NCBI GenBank assembly: GCA_964450865.1
Contig: CAYVHB010000001.1
Coordinates: 62,001 to 126,000 of the forward strand
Reading direction: 5' to 3'
Length of the DNA: 64,000 nucleotides
Source of the DNA: CAYVHB01 sp964450865
GTDB taxonomy: Bacteria; Bacillota; Clostridia; Saccharofermentanales; UBA5734
A program made the position numbers and the translations under genes. Below, one piece after another: positions 41,772 to 50,229 of the stretch. A model generated the notes under the pieces. That model saw only the letters and a list, made by a program, of their open reading frames with translations, made no database searches and was not told where the DNA came from. Numbering within the stretch: position 1 is the first letter of the stretch; every line of letters begins with the position of its first letter.

Positions 41772-42656
41772 ATGAAAAAGCCCATTTTTGCAGGCTCAGG
41801 TGTTGCTGTCGTGACCCCATTCACCGAAAACGGTGTCAATTTTGCCAAACTCGCCGAATTATGTGAATTTCAGATAAAAAACAGGACGGATGCGATCATC
41901 GTAGCCGGCACCACCGGCGAAGCATCGACCATGCCGGACAGCGAGCATCTCGCGGTCATTGAAGCGGTTGTGAGCACGGTTGCCGGGCGGATTCCCGTTA
42001 TCGCCGGTACAGGCAGCAATGACACAGCCCATGCGGTAACCCTCAGCCAGAAAGCTGCCGCCCTTGGCGTTGACGGCCTGCTCTGCGTCACCCCCTATTA
42101 CAATAAGACATCCCAGCAAGGTCTATATCTTCATTTCAAGGCGGTTGCTGACAGTGTTGACTTGCCCATCATCCTATACAATGTACCAACCCGGACTGGC
42201 ATGAACATCAATCCGGAGACCGCCGCCCGCCTGGCTGAGCTGCCCAATATCAACGGCCTGAAAGAATGCAAGCTCGAGCAGGTTCCTGATGTGGCTTATC
42301 TGTGCGGTGACAATCTCAATCTTTACAGCGGTGAGGATGCCTTTGTTCTGCCCATGCTTTCCTACGGTGGCAAGGGAGTCATCTCCGTCATCGCCAATGT
42401 TGTACCAGCCATGACGCATGATATGGTTGCGGCCTGGCTGGCTGGAGATCCGGCGCAGGCCACCCGCATCCAGTTGTCCCTCGTACCCCTGATCAAGGCC
42501 ATGTTCTGTGAAGTCAATCCCATGCCGGTCAAGGCTGCGCTCAATGAAATGGGCTTTGCAGTCGGTACCTGCCGGATGCCTCTCTGTGATATTTCACCGT
42601 CCAGCCTGGCACTGGTCCGCAAAACACTGTCTGACTACGGACTGATCAAGTCCTGA
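41772..42656 (+). CDS. dapA: 4-hydroxy-tetrahydrodipicolinate synthase
   Basis: 294 residues from the ATG at 41772, with AAGGAGG at 8 nt; the frame is open further up through the leader repeat. It condenses pyruvate with aspartate semialdehyde, the first committed step of lysine/diaminopimelate synthesis. Motifs: AVVTPFTENG, VAGTTGEASTM (GTTGE), VTPYYNKTSQQGL, LYNVPTRTGMNI and the Schiff-base Lys in GLKECK. Length is normal. First gene of a dapA-dapB-rpiB-like cluster. Confidence 0.97.
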   Translation: MKKPIFAGSGVAVVTPFTENGVNFAKLAELCEFQIKNRTDAIIVAGTTGEASTMPDSEHLAVIEAVVSTVAGRIPVIAGTGSNDTAHAVTLSQKAAALGVDGLLCVTPYYNKTSQQGLYLHFKAVADSVDLPIILYNVPTRTGMNINPETAARLAELPNINGLKECKLEQVPDVAYLCGDNLNLYSGEDAFVLPMLSYGGKGVISVIANVVPAMTHDMVAAWLAGDPAQATRIQLSLVPLIKAMFCEVNPMPVKAALNEMGFAVGTCRMPLCDISPSSLALVRKTLSDYGLIKS

Positions 42657-42692
42657 CAACCGCCCGATACCCGATCAGGAAGATTGTCCGGC

Positions 42693-42730
42693 AACAGGCA
42701 AGGCTGTTTCAGTATTGGTTTGCCTGTTTT
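42693..42730 (+). terminator. Possible terminator between dapA and dapB
   Basis: AACAGGCAA (42693-42701) pairs with TTGCCTGTT (42720-42728), followed by TT and G. A moderately strong intrinsic signal that would reduce read-through into dapB. Confidence 0.55.
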
Positions 42731-42761
42731 GCAGATAACCGCACAATAGAGGAGATTGTCC

Positions 42762-43517
42762 ATGGCATTGCGAATTTTACTGAGCGGCAGTAATGGCCGG
42801 ATGGGCCATGTGATCCGCAACCTGGCCGCCGAGGCCCCCGATCTGGAGGTCGTCGCCGGTTATGATCTGATCAGTGGCGAACAGTCTGCTTTTCCGGTCT
42901 ATACCAGGGCAACCGATTGCCGGGAAGACTTTGACGTCATCATTGACTTTTCCAATCCGGCAGCTTTACCCGGACTTTTTGAACTCATCCGCCAGACAGG
43001 TAAACCGGCAGTCATATGTACCACGGGTCTTGGTCCGGAACTGAAGGATGAATTAAATCAGCTGGCTGCAACCAGTGCCATTTTTGAATCCGGCAATATG
43101 TCGCTGGGCATCAATTTACTGATCAGCCTGGCCCAGAAAGCGGCTGCCATCCTCTACCCTGATTTCGATATCGAAATTGTCGAGGCGCACCATCGCCAGA
43201 AAGTGGATGCCCCGTCCGGCACAGCCCTGATGATTGCCGATGCCATCAACCAGACACTCGATGGACAGTTGACTTATGTTCATGACCGCAGCCAGGCCCG
43301 GCAGAAACGGGCCGGCAATGAACTGGGCCTGCACGCCATCCGCGGTGGTACCATTGTTGGCGAGCATTCAGTCATATTTGCTGGCGCTGAAGAAGTAATC
43401 ACCCTTCATCACAGCGCCCAGTCCCGTCAGGTCTTCGCCCGCGGAGCCCTGGCTGCAGCCCGCTTTGTGGCCGGGCAGCCTGCCGGACGTTACGCCATGC
43501 GCGATATCGTCAATTGA
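42762..43517 (+). CDS. dapB: 4-hydroxy-tetrahydrodipicolinate reductase
   Basis: 251 residues from the ATG at 42762, with GAGGAG at 7 nt. Second step of the DAP pathway. The nucleotide-binding loop is LLSGSNGRMGHVI. The catalytic segment is EIVEAHHRQKVDAPSGTA, with the His pair and Lys of the family, followed by the C-terminal GGTIVGEHSVIFAGAEE. Downstream of dapA; other dap genes are not in the window. Confidence 0.97.
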   Translation: MALRILLSGSNGRMGHVIRNLAAEAPDLEVVAGYDLISGEQSAFPVYTRATDCREDFDVIIDFSNPAALPGLFELIRQTGKPAVICTTGLGPELKDELNQLAATSAIFESGNMSLGINLLISLAQKAAAILYPDFDIEIVEAHHRQKVDAPSGTALMIADAINQTLDGQLTYVHDRSQARQKRAGNELGLHAIRGGTIVGEHSVIFAGAEEVITLHHSAQSRQVFARGALAAARFVAGQPAGRYAMRDIVN

Positions 43518-43539
43518 AAAATATTCAGGAGGTATGGAA

Positions 43540-44001
43540 ATGAAAATTGCAGTTGCCTGTGATCATGCCGGTTTTTCCCTGAAAGAGGAAGTCAAGACCA
43601 TGCTCGAGTCGCTCGGTCATGAAATCGTTGATTTTGGCACCAACAGTACGGAAGCCTGTGATCTGCCCGATTACATCTATCCGGCGGCCCTGGCCGTGGC
43701 CCGCGGTGAAGCCGAACGTGGTATTTTTATTGATGGTGTCGGATACGGCAGTGCCATGATCGCCAACAGGATTTATGGCCTGAGTGCAGCTGTCTGCCAG
43801 GATCCTTTCTGCGCCAATCTGGCCCGCTCACACTCCAACACCAATGTCCTGTGTATCGGGGCGAAAATTATCGGTTCGGCTATTGCCGTTGAAACGATCC
43901 GGGTCTGGCTGACAACGGACTACCTGGGACATATCGACAAGTACAAACGGCGCGTTGACAAAGTCGACGAAATCATGAAACGCCACCTGAAACCGCTTTG
44001 A
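43540..44001 (+). CDS. RpiB/LacAB family sugar-phosphate isomerase, altered active site
   Basis: 153 residues from the ATG at 43540, with AGGAGG at 7 nt. Family features: VACDHAGFSLKEEV, VDFGTNSTEACDLPDY, GSAMIANRIYGLSAAVC and HSNTNVLCIGAKIIG. In ribose-5-phosphate isomerase B the loop GILICGTGxG carries the catalytic Cys; here it reads GIFIDGVGYG, with Asp in that place. Mycobacterial RpiB also lacks this Cys and uses another acid, so activity is possible, but the substrate may differ from ribose 5-phosphate. It follows dapB by 22 nt and is probably co-transcribed. Confidence 0.85.
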   Translation: MKIAVACDHAGFSLKEEVKTMLESLGHEIVDFGTNSTEACDLPDYIYPAALAVARGEAERGIFIDGVGYGSAMIANRIYGLSAAVCQDPFCANLARSHSNTNVLCIGAKIIGSAIAVETIRVWLTTDYLGHIDKYKRRVDKVDEIMKRHLKPL

Positions 44002-44140
44002 CGGTGACCGCGGTAATATGACATCGGTTATGCTGGTGGCATTCGGCGGCAGTAAATCTCATACTGCTGCAAATCCAGAACGCTGACATCATTTAAATTC
44101 TTTTCATAAACCGCTGGCATTGTTAATATTCTTTCAATTC

Positions 44141-44188
44141 AAAGTAAGCGGGTGACTCAGTTCTGGCCTGAGTCACCCGTTTACTTTT
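44141..44188 (+). terminator. Strong intrinsic terminator after the dap cluster
   Basis: Long stem pairing GTAAGCGGGTGACTCAG with CTGAGTCACCCGTTTAC around a 7-nt loop, followed by TTTTT on the plus strand. The reverse strand can also fold, so it may serve the convergent gene. Confidence 0.93.
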
Positions 44189-44234
44189 TGACAGGATCTG
44201 AAATCATGGTATTGCTAATATTAACCGTCACCCG

Positions 44235-44633
44235 TCATGATTTTGTCCGGCGCCGGATTATCCGGGGCATCAGGGGTCCGGCCAGACAGCCGGCTAAAAG
44301 AACATAAATGCCGATATTGCCATAGATTGGCTGAAGTGTGCTGTTACCGATGCCGATAGCCAGGAATGACAAGGCCAGCATGGCGGTCCAGATGATACTG
44401 CGGCGCAGGGCATCCGCCAATGTTGCGGTCTTGAGCAACCAGGCCAGCAACCACGTCACACCGAGGGCCGGCAAAGCAGTCAGCAATAATTCCAGATTGA
44501 TAAATTTCGCCATTTCGGCCTGATCTTGCAGATTCGGATCACCAAAGGGCAAGGTCACCAGGAATTCACAGATCGTTACCAGAATAATGACAAGCACTCC
44601 GAACAAAAGATCGATAAAAGTTTTCTTGATCAT
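44235..44633 (-). CDS. Small four-span membrane protein
   Basis: About 132 residues from the ATG at 44633, with AAGGAGG at 8 nt. Four hydrophobic spans are visible (about 5-28, 44-66, 76-98 and 103-123), and the tail is basic (IIRRRTKS). It resembles small DUF3021-type membrane proteins in layout, but I cannot assign a family. It lies downstream of the DUF624 protein gene (83 nt) on the same strand. Confidence 0.7.
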   Translation of the reverse strand: MIKKTFIDLLFGVLVIILVTICEFLVTLPFGDPNLQDQAEMAKFINLELLLTALPALGVTWLLAWLLKTATLADALRRSIIWTAMLALSFLAIGIGNSTLQPIYGNIGIYVLLAGCLAGPLMPRIIRRRTKS

Positions 44634-44716
44634 GTGAGAATCCTCCTTCATGCTGGCAATTTGTTATTAAGACAACCGGTCTTGCATCTTTAGATCTGTG
44701 TTCAGCGTTGCATGAT

Positions 44717-45835
44717 TTACAATTCTGAGTTGGGCTTGACATCGGAATGGCTGTCCGCAGACTGACCAGCGGGGCCCTCCACCGGCCTGGCTGATTCCGC
44801 TTCACCGGCTTCACCAGCCAGATCATTTTCTGCAAACTGGGCGGATTCCGGTTCATTCCCGGCTGATGCAGGTATTTCCACTGCTGATTCGGCTTCGGCG
44901 CTGGCTTGCTGCTCGGCAAAACGCCTGATCATAAAGCGATCAAGGCCCCGATAGGCATAAAAGACAATCAGGAACTGGTTGAAGGCAAAGGCCAAAAACA
45001 GATAGTAAACGATGGCGATCATTAAAGTCACACTTGAACTGATCAACAGGGTAAGGGCCGCCGGCAGTACAGCCATGAGTATAACAACCAGAAACAGGAT
45101 AAGAAAATTCAGGGGCAGCCGCAGGATGGAAAACAGGAGGCAGTTGCGATATAGCTGGCTGAGCTTGAGATCGAAGGTAACCATCATCGGATACAGATAC
45201 ATGTTCATTATGCACCAGATCAGATACAGGATAACGATTACTGTCTGTACCACAATCCGTACATTATCATTGCTCAGGATCGCTGGCTGACTGTAAAACC
45301 ACAGATTGACGCAGAACAGCAACGTGACCAGCAGGCTGATCAGACTGCCGAGCAAGGACTGGCGGAGATTCTTCAGGGCATGTTCCTTGAAATCAGACCA
45401 GATAAAGGCGTGTTCTTCCCTTGCATAATTTCGCAGGACATAGGTGATGCCCGCCTGGACCGGCCCGACGACGACCTGCCCGATCCCAACCAGCAGCAGG
45501 GCCAGGATGGCATAACCCATCAGCAGCAGGGAAAATGCGTAGGACTCCGGCGTGACCCCTTCCGCCAGCACAAGTCCGGCTGCTTGCAGATTTTTGACAA
45601 ACGATTCAAAATTCAGGTTTGGCAAAAGTTGCGGAGCGACAAACATGGTGCCAAAAAATGCCACAATCAGGGCTGGCAAACTGAACAGAATAAACAACAG
45701 GTTTATGCCGCACAGTTTCCAGAACTTGCGGCCTATAATGCTGAAAAATGTGACGACTGGACCGCGGGGTGGCTCGTCTTCATAAACACCCGGTCCTTCC
45801 TTTGTATAGTCAAATAAACCAAAAAAGCCAGCCAT
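44717..45835 (-). CDS. DUF624 (YesL-like) membrane protein with acidic tail
   Basis: About 372 residues from the ATG at 45835, preceded by GGGGGA at 7 nt. The N-terminus MAGFFGLFDYTKEGPGVYEDEP is typical of the DUF624/YesL family. Six or so membrane spans lie between residues 35 and 290, including FWKLCGINLLFILFSLPA. The last ~70 residues are Glu/Ala/Ser-rich and probably disordered. YesL-like proteins often sit near carbohydrate-uptake genes; here there is no such neighbour. Function unknown. Confidence 0.82.
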   Translation of the reverse strand: MAGFFGLFDYTKEGPGVYEDEPPRGPVVTFFSIIGRKFWKLCGINLLFILFSLPALIVAFFGTMFVAPQLLPNLNFESFVKNLQAAGLVLAEGVTPESYAFSLLLMGYAILALLLVGIGQVVVGPVQAGITYVLRNYAREEHAFIWSDFKEHALKNLRQSLLGSLISLLVTLLFCVNLWFYSQPAILSNDNVRIVVQTVIVILYLIWCIMNMYLYPMMVTFDLKLSQLYRNCLLFSILRLPLNFLILFLVVILMAVLPAALTLLISSSVTLMIAIVYYLFLAFAFNQFLIVFYAYRGLDRFMIRRFAEQQASAEAESAVEIPASAGNEPESAQFAENDLAGEAGEAESARPVEGPAGQSADSHSDVKPNSEL

Positions 45836-46004
45836 TTCGATGTCCCCCATTTGTCAAGCATGATGATTGTTTCTCAATACCATTGTACGATTTATTTGTC
45901 CATCCGGCAAAGAATATTGTTCATCGCCGCAAGTGTCCAGGTCGAATCTGTACCAGGCCGGATCTGATGCTGGCCTGGCCGGTCACAGGCCGGGTGGTTG
46001 CCGT

Positions 46005-47396
46005 TCAGGTCTGTCGGATGTAATCAATTTCTGCAAGCGAGCGGCGAATAACCGCCTGTAATCGGTCATCCTTGCGCCTGAACTTGCCTTCTAATGTCGT
46101 GACCAGGCCGAAGTTGGCATTCATTGGCTGGAAATGACGAGTCTGGGCACTTGCAATATAGTGGCTGAGTGCACCGATGACAGTAACGGGTCCCGGCAAT
46201 TTCGCGAGGCGTTCATCAGCATCCAGGCCCCGGGCTTCCAGGGCAGCCTGCCAGCCGGCAATCAAACCGGAGGATGCAGATTCGACATAGCCCTCAACGC
46301 CGGTCATCTGGCCGGCAAAATACAACGGTTCAGCCTGGCGAATGCGATAGTCGGGACCCAGAACTGCCGGTGATGGTAAGTAGGTATTGCGATGCATGAC
46401 ACCGTAGCGGACAAACTCGGCTTGCTCCAGGCCAGGGATCATCTGGAAAACGCGCCGCTGTTCACCCTGGCGCAGGCGAGTCTGGAAGCCGACCAGGTTA
46501 TAAAGCGTGGCAGCCTGGTTGTCCTGTCGCAATTGCACACAGGCATAAGGTTCCTGCCCGGTTCGTGGATCAATCAGGCCAACTGGTTTAAGCGGGCCGA
46601 AGCGGATGGTATCCGGCCCCCGCCGGGCCATGGTTTCAATCGGCATACAGCCTTCAAAGACAATTTCCCGGTCAAAATCGTGTACTTCGGCCAGCTCCGC
46701 GCTGATCAGGGCCTGGTAAAAGGCTTCATACTCCCTTTGATTCATCGGGCAGTTGATATAGTCGTCGCCGCCGCGGCCGTAGCGTGACTGACGGAAGGCC
46801 AGGTGCATATCAATACTGTCAGCCGTGACAATCGGCGCTGCCGCATCAAAAAAGTGCAGGGTTTCCAGACCAAGGCGATGACGGATATCTTCATAAAGGG
46901 CACCGTCAGTCAGCGGACCGGTCGCAATGATCAGTGGCGATTGCAGGTTGGGCTCAATGGCATCGATGCGTCCGGTTTCAACGGATATCAACGGGTGATT
47001 GCGAATATGATCCGTCATACAGGCCGCAAAAAGGTCCCTGTCGACTGCCAGGGCTCCGCCAGCCGGAATCGCGGTGGCATCGGCGCAAGCCATCAGCAGC
47101 GAACCGAGGCGGCGCATCTCTTCCTTCAGCAGGCCGACAGCATTCTCCAGGCGGGCAGCCCGCAGGGAATTGCTGCAGACCAGTTCAGCAAAAAGGGGCA
47201 GGTGATGCGCGGGTGTCATCTGAGCCGGCTTCATATCCACGAGGATGACTGGAATTTGCCGGTTTGCCAATTGCCAGGCCGCTTCACAGCCAGCCAGGCC
47301 AGCTCCGATTACGCGAACCGGAGCTGGTGAAATGGGCTTTCCGTCCAGACCGGCTGTGACGGCCGCAACGGCAATGTTTGGCTCAATAGACTCCAT
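46005..47396 (-). CDS. trmFO: Folate/FAD-dependent tRNA-uridine-54 methyltransferase
   Basis: 463 residues. It forms ribothymidine at position 54 of tRNA using methylenetetrahydrofolate and FADH2. The N-terminal FAD motif is VIGAGLAGCEAAWQLA, preceded by an extra ~26 variable residues. Two functional cysteines are seen in ELVCSNSLR and YINCPMN. PFYFAGQ-like LYFAGQMTGVEGYVESASSG lies near the C-terminus. Gene order with topA and dprA is the usual Firmicutes one. Ribosome site GAGG at 10 nt. Confidence 0.96.
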   Translation of the reverse strand: MESIEPNIAVAAVTAGLDGKPISPAPVRVIGAGLAGCEAAWQLANRQIPVILVDMKPAQMTPAHHLPLFAELVCSNSLRAARLENAVGLLKEEMRRLGSLLMACADATAIPAGGALAVDRDLFAACMTDHIRNHPLISVETGRIDAIEPNLQSPLIIATGPLTDGALYEDIRHRLGLETLHFFDAAAPIVTADSIDMHLAFRQSRYGRGGDDYINCPMNQREYEAFYQALISAELAEVHDFDREIVFEGCMPIETMARRGPDTIRFGPLKPVGLIDPRTGQEPYACVQLRQDNQAATLYNLVGFQTRLRQGEQRRVFQMIPGLEQAEFVRYGVMHRNTYLPSPAVLGPDYRIRQAEPLYFAGQMTGVEGYVESASSGLIAGWQAALEARGLDADERLAKLPGPVTVIGALSHYIASAQTRHFQPMNANFGLVTTLEGKFRRKDDRLQAVIRRSLAEIDYIRQT

Positions 47397-47429
47397 TCGT
47401 AAGGAACCTCAAATGTGGATGGATCATCA

Positions 47430-47468
47430 GGTTAAATCCATAGGTTAAATCCATAGGTTAAATCCATG
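47430..47468. repeat. 13-bp tandem repeat, three copies
   Basis: AGGTTAAATCCAT repeated three times head to tail between topA and trmFO. Confidence 0.92.
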
Positions 47469-47510
47469 CATTGATTATGCCTTTTTATTCATGCATCACA
47501 GCATATTCTT

Positions 47511-50165
47511 TCAGAAAGGAGCCTCAGCTGCGGTTGGAGCAGAGGTGCCAGGTTTAGTAGCAGGTGCACTGGTTTTCCTGCGTCTGCCAGTGGAGGGGCC
47601 GCTGGCTGGATTCGTCTGCGTGACTGTTGCAGCAGCCGTACTCACCTGGGTCTCACTCGTCCTGCCAGCTCCGGTACTGGTCCGGCCGGTCCTCGTCCCG
47701 GTCCGGCTGGTGGCTGTTTTTTTATTGACGGTCACCGTATCAGTCTGGCTCGTGTTTATCGTTTCTGTTGCAGACTTGGTACGGGTCCGGCCGGTGGCCG
47801 CTGTTTTCTTGGCAGCTGTACTTTTCCTGGCACCCGTGCTCTTGCGGGTTGCGGTTGCAGAATCAATCGGATCCGGAGACGTTACCGAGTCAGGCTGACC
47901 ATCAGCTACTTTGGCCTTGCTGCGTGGAGTGCGTTTGGGCGATCCCGCCACGCTGTTGGCTGGCTGAACGGGAGAAGCGGCTGTAACCTGACTGTCCGAT
48001 GCTGCAAGGCTGTCTGAAGCAGCGCCGCTCTTTTCTTTCTTCTGATTGGTTGGACAGTCGCGATTGCCGCATTTGGGGTAAGTCCGCCCCTTGAATCGTT
48101 TCAGGACCATAAAGGAACCGCAAGTCTCGCAGGTCTTGCCATCGATTGGCAGATCCCAGCTGATAAAGGGGCAGTCCGGATTGGTCCCTTTCTTGTCACA
48201 GGTATAAAAGCGGCTACCCTTGAATTTCTTGGAGACCCGGCTGACCAGGCCAGAACCGCACAATGGGCAGTGTGATTTGATTTCTTGCTCGATATTCTTG
48301 GTGTATTTGCATTCCGGATACCGGGAACAGGCGATGAATTTACCAAAACGCCCTTCCTTGATCACCAGGTCACCCTGCTGACATTCCGGGCATTTCTCAC
48401 CGGTCGGCACGTCGGCAATCTTGACCCGCTCGACCTGTGCGGTCGCAGTCAGGACCTTATCATGAAAAGCAGGATAAAACTGATCCAGGACGGCAACCCA
48501 GTCCTGTTCCCCGCCCTCGACCGTGTCGAGGTCCTTTTCCATGTCGGCGGTGAAGGTTACGTCGACAATGGTCTCAAAATTTTTCTCCAGCAATTCCGTG
48601 ACAGCCTTGCCGAGTTCTGTCGGCAGGAGATACTTCTTGTCCTTTTCGACATATTTACGATCAAGGATCGTGGAGATTGTCGGCGCATACGTCGAAGGCC
48701 GGCCAATGCCCTTTTCTTCCAGGGCCTTGATCAGCGATGCCTCGGTGTAGCGCGGCGGCGGCTGGGTAAACTTCTGCTCAGGAACCAGTTTATCCAGCAG
48801 CAAGGTCTCTCCTTCAACCAATTCCGGCAGTTTTTCTTTGCTGATCTCGTCCGATTCTTCCTTTTCCGGTTCACTGTCGACCAGGGTCTGTCCATACTGG
48901 GCCAGATAACCCGGGAAACGGACTGATTCTCCACTGACCCGGAAAAGATGACTGCCCGCCACGATATCAGCCGTGACCGTATCGATCAGGGCCGGAGCCA
49001 TCTGGGAGGCCATGAATTTATCCCAGATCAGCTGGTAAAGGCGGTATTGATCATTGGAAATCCGGTCCTTGATCCGGGCAGGTGGCAAATCAAAATGGGC
49101 CGGGCGAATCGCCTCATGCGCATCCTGGGCTTTGTTGCGGTTACGGAAATGGCGTGGCGTTTTAGGCAGATAGTCAGGACCAAAACGAGCCGAGATATAC
49201 TGGCGCGCTTCCTGGGTTGCCTCTTCCGAAATCCGGACCGAGTCGGTACGAATGTAGGTGACCAGGGCAATGGCCCCCAGCTCAGGCAGTTCAATGCCCT
49301 CATATAACTGCTGGGCAACACTCATGGTTTTCTTGGCTGTAAAACCAAGAAAACGCGACGCTTCCTGCTGCAGTGTACTGGTCGTGAAAGGAGCGCCAGG
49401 CTGTTTTTGCTTGCTGCCTTTCTTGACTTTGGCAACCTGGTAGGACTGGCCGGCCAGGTCGGCTATCAGGGCCATGGTCTGGGCTTCATTGCTCAGCTTG
49501 CGTTTCTCGATCTTATTGCCGGAAACTTCCCCGTGATAACGGGCTTTAAAAGTCGGATCTTTAAGCTGCTTGTGCAGGAAGGCCGTCAGCAACCAGTATT
49601 CTTCTGGCTTGAAGGCCTGGATTTCTTTCTCGCGGTCGACAATCAGACGGGTGGCCACTGACTGGACCCGTCCGGCAGAAAGGCCCTTGCGCACTTTTTT
49701 CCAGAGCAGGGGACTCAGCTCATAGCCAACCAGCCGGTCCAGAATCCGGCGGGCCTGTTGCGAATTAACCCGATTCATGTCAATTGGCCGCGGATGAGCC
49801 ACTGCGTTCAATACTGCCGGCTCGGTGATCTCGTTGAAAGTAATCCGGCAGTTGCTGGCAGCGTCGACATTCAGGATCTGGGCGATATGCCAGGCGATGG
49901 CTTCTCCCTCACGGTCAGGGTCCGTGGCAATCAGGATACGCTCGGCGTGCTGGGCCAGGTCAACCAGTTCATGGATGACCTTCTCCTTGCCCTTCATGGT
50001 AATATATTGCGGCTGGTAGTGCTGCCTGACATCAACCCCGAGGGTTGATTCCGGCAAATCACGGATATGGCCAACAGAAGCAGCGATCCGAAAATCCTTG
50101 CCCAGATAGCGGCCAATGGTTTTCGCCTTGGCCGGTGACTCCACAATAACCAGGTTTTTTCCCAT
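47511..50165 (-). CDS. topA: DNA topoisomerase I with long Ser/Thr/Lys-rich tail
   Basis: 884 residues. Type IA enzyme that relaxes negative supercoils. The TOPRIM domain shows VIVESPAKAKTIGRYLG and DPDREGEAIAWHIA. The catalytic Tyr is in TYIRTDSVRIS near residue 300. Three C4 zinc ribbons follow (CPECQQGD...CSRYPEC; CPLCG...CDKKGTNPDC; CETCG...CGNRDC, about 590-720). The last ~150 residues are Thr/Ser/Ala/Lys repeats with no fold, rich in KS/TG motifs, possibly for DNA contact. Start MGKNLVIVES is the standard one. Confidence 0.97.
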   Translation of the reverse strand: MGKNLVIVESPAKAKTIGRYLGKDFRIAASVGHIRDLPESTLGVDVRQHYQPQYITMKGKEKVIHELVDLAQHAERILIATDPDREGEAIAWHIAQILNVDAASNCRITFNEITEPAVLNAVAHPRPIDMNRVNSQQARRILDRLVGYELSPLLWKKVRKGLSAGRVQSVATRLIVDREKEIQAFKPEEYWLLTAFLHKQLKDPTFKARYHGEVSGNKIEKRKLSNEAQTMALIADLAGQSYQVAKVKKGSKQKQPGAPFTTSTLQQEASRFLGFTAKKTMSVAQQLYEGIELPELGAIALVTYIRTDSVRISEEATQEARQYISARFGPDYLPKTPRHFRNRNKAQDAHEAIRPAHFDLPPARIKDRISNDQYRLYQLIWDKFMASQMAPALIDTVTADIVAGSHLFRVSGESVRFPGYLAQYGQTLVDSEPEKEESDEISKEKLPELVEGETLLLDKLVPEQKFTQPPPRYTEASLIKALEEKGIGRPSTYAPTISTILDRKYVEKDKKYLLPTELGKAVTELLEKNFETIVDVTFTADMEKDLDTVEGGEQDWVAVLDQFYPAFHDKVLTATAQVERVKIADVPTGEKCPECQQGDLVIKEGRFGKFIACSRYPECKYTKNIEQEIKSHCPLCGSGLVSRVSKKFKGSRFYTCDKKGTNPDCPFISWDLPIDGKTCETCGSFMVLKRFKGRTYPKCGNRDCPTNQKKEKSGAASDSLAASDSQVTAASPVQPANSVAGSPKRTPRSKAKVADGQPDSVTSPDPIDSATATRKSTGARKSTAAKKTAATGRTRTKSATETINTSQTDTVTVNKKTATSRTGTRTGRTSTGAGRTSETQVSTAAATVTQTNPASGPSTGRRRKTSAPATKPGTSAPTAAEAPF

Positions 50166-50229
50166 TTCATCATTCCTTCACGGTATTGTCAGGCTACAGC
50201 CGGTCTGCAACCTGCGATTTACCGTAACA

